Shown here: in pieces, positions 58,503 through 64,000 of the stretch
Position numbering within the stretch: position 1 is the first letter of the stretch
Layout: each line of letters opens with the position of its first letter
NCBI GenBank assembly: GCA_900555635.1
Contig: USLU01000024.1
Location: 1-64,000, forward strand
Origin: an uncultured Bacteroides sp.
Lineage (GTDB): Bacteria > Bacteroidota > Bacteroidia > Bacteroidales > Bacteroidaceae
Direction: 5' to 3'
Length of the DNA stretch: 64,000 bases
Notes under the pieces: model-generated
Told to the model about the DNA's origin: nothing
Databases searched by the model: none
The model's input: only the letters and a program-made list of their open reading frames with translations
Position numbers and translations under genes: made by a program

Positions 58503-58549
58503 ATCTTCTTTTTAGTAGCCTACTTTTTACATCTCAATAATTAGGCAAA

Positions 58550-58580
58550 ACGGAGTGACACAGTGATTGTGCCACTCCGT
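58550..58580. terminator. Terminator after the NigD-like gene
   Basis: 8-bp stem ACGGAGTG with CACTCCGT (58550-58557 with 58573-58580) and inner CACA/TGTG pairing. Confidence 0.7.
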
Positions 58581-58619
58581 CTTATTATCCTTCCATTCCC
58601 TATTATTTCGTAGATAACT

Positions 58620-58652
58620 TTTGTCTGTTCGATATATTATTTCTACTTTTGT
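58620..58652 (+). promoter_or_regulatory. Full promoter of the hybrid kinase
   Basis: TTTG (58620-58623), 20 bp, TACTTTTGT (58644-58652): a complete Bacteroides promoter (-33 and -7 elements), 50 bp before the ATG. Confidence 0.75.
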
Positions 58653-58701
58653 TCCATTCATCACAAACAAGCAAGCAAATAGCTGAATAGTAAATAGTAA
58701 T

Positions 58702-61700
58702 ATGAAAAACATATTCAAGGCATTTTTTATTATTTTTTGTCTATTAATTAATACTCACATCTTAATTGGCAATACTACACAATCGGATATTGATCATATC
58801 CTTGTTATCAATACTTACGCCGACTCAAACCCCTGGAGTAGCAGTCTGATTAATCCAATACTGGATATGGCTTCGAAAAACAGTAAAATCGGTGTCGTAA
58901 CTGCACATTTGAAGATGCTTTCGCTGGATGGTCATGGCGATTTGAAGAAAATCAAAGAGAGCATGTTCCAAAAACTTCCTTCCCGTACTCCCAAATTAAT
59001 CGTAATGATAGGATGTGCAAGCTACATACTCTGCAATGAGCTAAACAATCAATGGCCTAATGTACCCATGTTACTATGTGGCGAACTCGATTATACCGGT
59101 CCTGAAGAGTTAATTACTTCAGGGGACCCTATAATCCCGGAGCAACGTATCCCAGTCAGTAGCCTGCACGAAAAGTTTAATCTGACTTTTATGCTTGCAC
59201 ACAACTATTTGGAAGAGAATATTCAACTGATGAAACAGCTTATTCCCAAGCTGGACAATATCATATATATTGGTGACCGAACATACATTTGCCGGCAAAA
59301 CAATTATGATCTTTCTGAAGTTTTACAGAAAAAGCATCCTGAGCTTAAATACAGATTTATTTCCGCAGAAAACACCTCAACAGATAGCCTTTTCGCAATA
59401 CTCAACCACCAAAACCAACAAACCACCGGAGTGCTTTTCACTTCATGGATTCGTAAACAGGATTACACTGACAATCTGGTTATGACTACCAATTCACACC
59501 GAATTATTGCAACGGTATCAATCCCTCTATTCTCATTCAGAACAGTTGGAATAAAAGAAGAAGGGGGAATTGTTGGCGGTTATGTTTATAATGAGAATAG
59601 GTATATCAGCCAAATGCTAACTAACATAAAAGATATAATCAATGGCAAACCTGCACGTGACATACCATTTTATCAAATTGATAACGGTGCTCCTGTTTTT
59701 AATTACCAGTCATTGCTTCAACGTAATCTTGACCCTGCCCGTTGCCCCAAAAGCACTATTTTCTTTAATGCTCCTCCCACATTTTGGGAGCAATACGAAT
59801 ATATCGTCATTGGAGGCGTTTGTCTCCTGATACTTATCTTACTATTTTTCCAGTACCACCGTGTTCAGGTACTTTTAAAGATGAAACACATCCAGCAGAA
59901 CGAATTAAAGACAGTGGGCAAATATTATAACCTCATTAACAACATGCCTATCCTTTATATGCTGGAGGAGCTTATAATAGATGAGAGCGGACGAATTGTT
60001 GACACCCGATATGCAGATGTGAACAAGCGCTTTGAGGACAAGTTCTTCAAACGTAATGAGATTATAGGAAAACTAGGTAGTGAAATTTTCCCGGAATCGA
60101 TGCCGCAATTCCTTCATTTTATGAATATTGCCTTGAAAGAGAAACGGTCAATCACTTTTTCCTATTACTATAAAGAAATTGATACCTTCTACGATATATT
60201 AGTTAACCTGAATGGTGATGAACATTTTATGGATGTATTCTGCCTGGATAGTACAGAATTACACCATACACAGGAGCTACTTCGCTCTATCAACCATAAA
60301 CTTTCAATGGCACTCGATGTAGCCAATATTGTTCCCTGGAAGTGGGATTTGCAAAATCACACCATACTATGTGATGTAAACAAACCTATTGAATTGAGTA
60401 ACAATAGCGAAATAAGTGAAGAGCAGCTTTCTGTGCCGGACAGCCAATATTTTTCCAAGATATATAAAGAGGACCTTCCTAAAGTAAAGGAAGCGTTTGC
60501 TAATTTGCTGGCAGGTCGTTGTCAGAAAGTAAAAGAAGAATATCGTGTCGTTAATCGTATAAACGGATGCAAACATATTGATTGGGTAGAAGCACAAGCT
60601 GCTGTAGAAAGTTATGATAAAAAAGGTCAACCACTCACGCTTGTCGGTTCTTCCCTCGTAATCAGCGAACGGAAAAAAATGGAAAGCGATCTGATCTCCG
60701 CCAAAAACCGGGCAGAAGAATCCAACCGCTTAAAATCAGCATTCCTCGCTAATATGAGCCACGAAATCCGAACTCCTCTCAATGCAATTGTAGGATTCTC
60801 CGGTATCTTGGCATCTACAGAAGAAGAGGAAGAAAAGATGGAGTATGTCAGCATCATCGAAAACAATAATACTTTGCTTTTGCAGTTGATTAGCGACATT
60901 CTCGATCTTTCAAAAATCGAAGCAGGCACAATGGAGTTTATTGATACTGATTTCGAACTCAATAAAGTAATGTGGGAGTTGGAAAATTCCCTCCGCTTAA
61001 AACTGCCTGCCGATAAAGACTTAGTACTGGTCTTTGAACAAAGTTTGCCTGAATTAAATATTCATGCTGAACGCAACCGCATTTCTCAGATAATAATTAA
61101 CTTAGTAACAAATGCTATTAAATTTACCGAATCAGGAAGTATCCGGTTTGGTTATGAGAAACGCAATAACACGATTTATTTTTATATTACAGATACCGGA
61201 TGTGGTATTCCTGAAGACAAACAGGAAAGTGTATTCGGACGTTTTGTCAAGCTAAACAATTTCGCTCAAGGTACCGGGCTTGGGCTTTCCATATGCCAAA
61301 CCCTTGTACAGCAGATGGGAGGCGAAATAGGATTACAATCCAAGTTAGGAGAAGGCTCCACATTTTGGTTTACAATACCTTTTACTCCTGCTATCAATCT
61401 CATAGAAAAGGAAACAATAACAGACCCCATCAAGATAAAGCAACAGAAAATCACTATTCTGGTAGCAGAAGACCATGACAGTAATTACCGACTTATAGAA
61501 TCTATCCTTAAGAAAGAGTATAATCTGGTACATGCATGGAATGGAGAAGAGGCAGTAGCCTTGTTCAAAAAACATGACCCGCAGCTCATCTTAATGGATA
61601 TCAATATGCCGATAATGGATGGCTATGAAGCTACTAAAGAAATACGTAAGTTCTCTACCAAGGTACCTATCATAGCTGTTACAGCATTTGCTTATGCTTC

Positions 61701-61818
61701 GGATGAGCAGAAAGTTATGGAGAATGGTTTCGACGCTTATATGACCAAACCAATTAATGCCAATCAATTGAAAAGACAAGTAACATCTGTATTGAGCAAG
61801 CATATCATCTTTATGTAA
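58702..61818 (+). CDS. Hybrid sensor histidine kinase / response regulator
   Basis: A 1038-aa membrane protein: signal segment (1-25), periplasmic domain resembling ABC-type substrate-binding proteins (about 30-340), transmembrane helix (about 373-392), two PAS-like domains (about 410-650), HisKA (MSHEIRTPLNAIVGFS, His about 685), HATPase (NLVTNAIKFT, DTGCGI, GTGLGLS) and a receiver domain (about 915-1030; LILMDINMPIMDGYEA). It has no DNA-binding end, so it hands phosphate to another protein or acts by the receiver alone. No partner is seen nearby. A complete promoter lies upstream. Confidence 0.93.
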   Translation: MKNIFKAFFIIFCLLINTHILIGNTTQSDIDHILVINTYADSNPWSSSLINPILDMASKNSKIGVVTAHLKMLSLDGHGDLKKIKESMFQKLPSRTPKLIVMIGCASYILCNELNNQWPNVPMLLCGELDYTGPEELITSGDPIIPEQRIPVSSLHEKFNLTFMLAHNYLEENIQLMKQLIPKLDNIIYIGDRTYICRQNNYDLSEVLQKKHPELKYRFISAENTSTDSLFAILNHQNQQTTGVLFTSWIRKQDYTDNLVMTTNSHRIIATVSIPLFSFRTVGIKEEGGIVGGYVYNENRYISQMLTNIKDIINGKPARDIPFYQIDNGAPVFNYQSLLQRNLDPARCPKSTIFFNAPPTFWEQYEYIVIGGVCLLILILLFFQYHRVQVLLKMKHIQQNELKTVGKYYNLINNMPILYMLEELIIDESGRIVDTRYADVNKRFEDKFFKRNEIIGKLGSEIFPESMPQFLHFMNIALKEKRSITFSYYYKEIDTFYDILVNLNGDEHFMDVFCLDSTELHHTQELLRSINHKLSMALDVANIVPWKWDLQNHTILCDVNKPIELSNNSEISEEQLSVPDSQYFSKIYKEDLPKVKEAFANLLAGRCQKVKEEYRVVNRINGCKHIDWVEAQAAVESYDKKGQPLTLVGSSLVISERKKMESDLISAKNRAEESNRLKSAFLANMSHEIRTPLNAIVGFSGILASTEEEEEKMEYVSIIENNNTLLLQLISDILDLSKIEAGTMEFIDTDFELNKVMWELENSLRLKLPADKDLVLVFEQSLPELNIHAERNRISQIIINLVTNAIKFTESGSIRFGYEKRNNTIYFYITDTGCGIPEDKQESVFGRFVKLNNFAQGTGLGLSICQTLVQQMGGEIGLQSKLGEGSTFWFTIPFTPAINLIEKETITDPIKIKQQKITILVAEDHDSNYRLIESILKKEYNLVHAWNGEEAVALFKKHDPQLILMDINMPIMDGYEATKEIRKFSTKVPIIAVTAFAYASDEQKVMENGFDAYMTKPINANQLKRQVTSVLSKHIIFM

Positions 61819-61835
61819 AATTCGAGCTCCATATA

Positions 61836-61873
61836 CATAATGCCCTTGGTCACTCATGACTAGGGGCATTATG
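61836..61873. terminator. Terminator after the hybrid kinase
   Basis: Perfect 10-bp stem CATAATGCCC with GGGCATTATG (61836-61845 with 61864-61873), plus inner GGTCA/TGACT pairing. Confidence 0.8.
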
Positions 61874-61955
61874 TTTCAGAACTACATTCTCCACCTTCAG
61901 TCTTCTCTTTTCGGGTTTCAGAAAATATCCTCCGGCAAGTTTTCACAAGCCTTTC

Positions 61956-61964
61956 TACTTTTGT
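61956..61964 (+). promoter_or_regulatory. -7 box of the efflux operon
   Basis: TACTTTTGT fits TAnnTTTGY, 18 bp before the adaptor ATG at 61983. Confidence 0.45.
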
Positions 61965-61982
61965 CGAAAACTTAAAAGAGAT

Positions 61983-63032
61983 ATGAGAACAAAAGTACGA
62001 ATTATTCTATTGTCCGGTCTCTCCTTCCTGCTTTGCGCCTGCAATGGAAAGGAGACCAAAAGCGAACAAGACCTGTTGGTCTATACAGTAGAAGCCACTA
62101 CCCTTTCTCAAGAAAGTAGTAAAGAGTTTCCTTTTATCGCCCAACCATTCCGCACCTCCGAGTTATCATTCAGAGTAGGTGGTCCTATCGATCGTTTCGA
62201 CGTCTATGCAGGTAATCAATACAAACAGGGATCAATCATTGCAGAAATAGACCCTCGCGATTTCCGTATCCGTAAAGAACGTGCAAAAGCCGTATATCAT
62301 CAAGCAAAAGCTGAATTTGAGCGCATAGAGGTATTATATAAGAAAGAAAACATCTCAGCCAGTACCTACGAAAAGGCTAAAGCCGAATGTATTTCCGCAA
62401 AAATGGCTTTTGAAACTGCCGTCAACGAACTTGCCGACACACGTCTGATGGCTCCTTTTAGTGGATATGTAGGTGAAGTTTATATTGAGAAGTTCCAGGA
62501 TGTTAAGGCTACACAACCTGTTCTTTCATTGATAGACATACATCAATTGAGAATAGAAATATATGTTACCCAAGATATTGCATACGCTGCACAGAAAATG
62601 GATAGCATCCGCCTACGTTTCGACGCTATACCGGGCAAGATATTTGACGCACGTATAGCCGAAGTCTCCAAAGGAACTACACGAAATAATCTATCTTATT
62701 TATTAACAGCTTTTCTTCCGAACAAGGACGGTGAATTTCTAGCGGGTATGTCCGGTAAAGCGATACTGGATGTTGTGCAAGGAAAAGGCGCATCTGAGGT
62801 CTGCATCCCTCAGACAGCGCTCTGTCACCGTCCGACGGAAGGAAGTTATGTATGGGTAGTGAATCCGGAAAGCAAGCAAGTGAACCGTAGAAAAGTAATG
62901 GTAACCGAATTATTACCTGACGGTTATGCGGTTGTTGCCCAAGGTTTGCAAGCCAATGAAACCGTAGCCGTAAGCAAACTCCGCTTCTTATCAAACGGTA
63001 TGAAAGTAACCACGACCTCAAAGACTAAGTAA
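61983..63032 (+). CDS. RND efflux periplasmic adaptor (membrane fusion) lipoprotein
   Basis: A 349-aa protein with lipobox LLCAC (Cys about residue 20). It has the usual adaptor order: barrel-sandwich strand (AGNQYKQGSIIAEIDPRDF), helical hairpin (about 95-150), DTRLMAPFSGYVGEVYIEK second lipoyl half and beta-barrel domain. It links the inner-membrane pump to an outer-membrane channel. Two bases separate it from the pump gene. Confidence 0.93.
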   Translation: MRTKVRIILLSGLSFLLCACNGKETKSEQDLLVYTVEATTLSQESSKEFPFIAQPFRTSELSFRVGGPIDRFDVYAGNQYKQGSIIAEIDPRDFRIRKERAKAVYHQAKAEFERIEVLYKKENISASTYEKAKAECISAKMAFETAVNELADTRLMAPFSGYVGEVYIEKFQDVKATQPVLSLIDIHQLRIEIYVTQDIAYAAQKMDSIRLRFDAIPGKIFDARIAEVSKGTTRNNLSYLLTAFLPNKDGEFLAGMSGKAILDVVQGKGASEVCIPQTALCHRPTEGSYVWVVNPESKQVNRRKVMVTELLPDGYAVVAQGLQANETVAVSKLRFLSNGMKVTTTSKTK

Positions 63033-63034
63033 TT

Positions 63035-64000
63035 ATGAAATTGGTAAAATACTTCTTGCAGAAGAAGCAAGTCACTATCTTGCTGATGATATTAATCATT
63101 GCCGGCGGTTTGTTTTCCTACGTCAAAATGGGAAAGTTGGAAGATGCGCCCTTTACCATTAAGCAGGCATTGGTACTGACTCCCTATCCGGGTGCATCAC
63201 CCTCGGAAGTGCAATCGCAAGTAACGGATGTCCTCGAAGAATCCATCCAGTCACTAGGCGAACTTTATTACTTGAAAACAGAAAACCGTGCCGGACTTTC
63301 CAAAATTACAGTCTATGTAAAGAAGGAGATCCGCGCCGACGAAATGCAACAACTTTGGGACAAGCTTCGCCGGAAGGTGAATGATGTACAAAGCAAGCTA
63401 CCCGCCGGTGCCGGTCCATCTGTTGTGAATGATGACTTTGGCGATGTGTTGGGCGTATTCTACGGACTGACCGGTGAAGGGCGCACCTATCGCGAACTGG
63501 AAGACCAAGCCAAACTCATTAAGAATGAACTGCTAAAAGTAAAAGACGTTGCCAAAGTAGAAATATATGGCACACAGACACCTACCATTGATGTCTCTGT
63601 CAGCCCCTCCGTCATGGCACGTAGTGGTATTACTACAGCAGATATAGCCCATGCTTTCGAGGGGCAGAACAAAGTGGTGGATGCAGGTGGATTTAATGCA
63701 GGTGCCAACCGCATCCGCATCGAGTCTACCGGGAATTTCTACTCGCTCGATGATATCCGTAACTTGACAATAGTGTCACGTAGTGGCGAGCATTTCCGAT
63801 TGGCAGACATCGCTCAGATTGAAGAAAGTTACCAAACTCCTGCCAGCAACCTGATGCGTATCAACGGACAACCGGCAGTGGGTATTGCCATCTCTACCGT
63901 GCCTACCGGTAATGTCGTGGATATGGCAGATGCGGTGAAACAGAAAGTAGACAAGTTAGCCGAAAGCATGCCTCTAGGTTTTGAGCTGGCTTCCATCTAT
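63035..64000 (+). CDS. RND efflux transporter, 5' part (runs off the window)
   Basis: The first 322 codons of an AcrB-type hydrophobe/amphiphile exporter, open to the window edge. The start MKLVKYFLQKKQ, first transmembrane helix (about 14-32) and the porter domain (YPGASPSEVQSQVTDVLEE, KLPAGAGPSVVNDDFGDV) are clear. It uses the proton gradient to expel toxic compounds. The ATG lies two bases after the adaptor stop, so the genes form an operon; an outer-membrane channel gene may follow outside the window. Confidence 0.93.
   Translation, partial: MKLVKYFLQKKQVTILLMILIIAGGLFSYVKMGKLEDAPFTIKQALVLTPYPGASPSEVQSQVTDVLEESIQSLGELYYLKTENRAGLSKITVYVKKEIRADEMQQLWDKLRRKVNDVQSKLPAGAGPSVVNDDFGDVLGVFYGLTGEGRTYRELEDQAKLIKNELLKVKDVAKVEIYGTQTPTIDVSVSPSVMARSGITTADIAHAFEGQNKVVDAGGFNAGANRIRIESTGNFYSLDDIRNLTIVSRSGEHFRLADIAQIEESYQTPASNLMRINGQPAVGIAISTVPTGNVVDMADAVKQKVDKLAESMPLGFELASIY

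Overview
The window looks like the chromosome of a gut Bacteroidales species, most likely Bacteroides. The evidence is paired SusC/SusD genes, a hybrid two-component regulator with an AraC output domain, NigD-like and DUF4876 lipoproteins, TAnnTTTGY-type promoter boxes and few strong Shine-Dalgarno sequences. The species cannot be fixed from the sequence alone.

1-9950: a compact integrative element (about 9.9 kb) sits in the 3' end of a tRNA-His gene. Perfect 46-bp direct repeats bound it (10-55 and 9903-9948). From left to right it carries a tyrosine recombinase, an SF2 helicase-like protein, a small orphan, a DUF4145 protein (minus strand), a Sak4/RecA-like ATPase, a DUF3871 protein, a hairpin-rich non-coding stretch, a membrane-anchored unknown, a retropepsin-like aspartic protease and two small membrane proteins. 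No relaxase, capsid or toxin gene is visible. Most of the element is almost free of CpG dinucleotides, unlike the chromosome beside it.

10-39 kb: a polysaccharide utilisation locus. It has a SusC-like transporter interrupted by an in-frame TGA, a SusD-like protein, two family 8 polysaccharide lyases (one fused to a complete GH78 rhamnosidase), GH2, GH88, GH28, a second GH78, a Tat-type GH106 rhamnosidase and the hybrid sensor-regulator. Together these point to a rhamnose- and uronic-acid-containing glycan: lyases and GH28 cut the chain, GH88 removes unsaturated uronic acid, and the rhamnosidases and GH2 trim sugars.

39-51.6 kb: a B12-binding radical SAM protein, then an outer-membrane operon (TonB-dependent receptor, DUF4876 lipoprotein, DUF6850 barrel, 2x[4Fe-4S] ferredoxin, TPR-AraC regulator). 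Two receiver-less LytTR proteins with matching promoter layouts flank it, with an AraC membrane regulator and a MarC-family protein nearby.

51.6-64 kb: a gene-poor stretch with an imperfect 22-bp tandem array and tRNA-Ser(UGA); pflB-pflA; an ECF sigma factor with a membrane/beta-barrel partner; a NigD-like lipoprotein; a hybrid histidine kinase; and an RND efflux adaptor and pump (the pump runs off the window).
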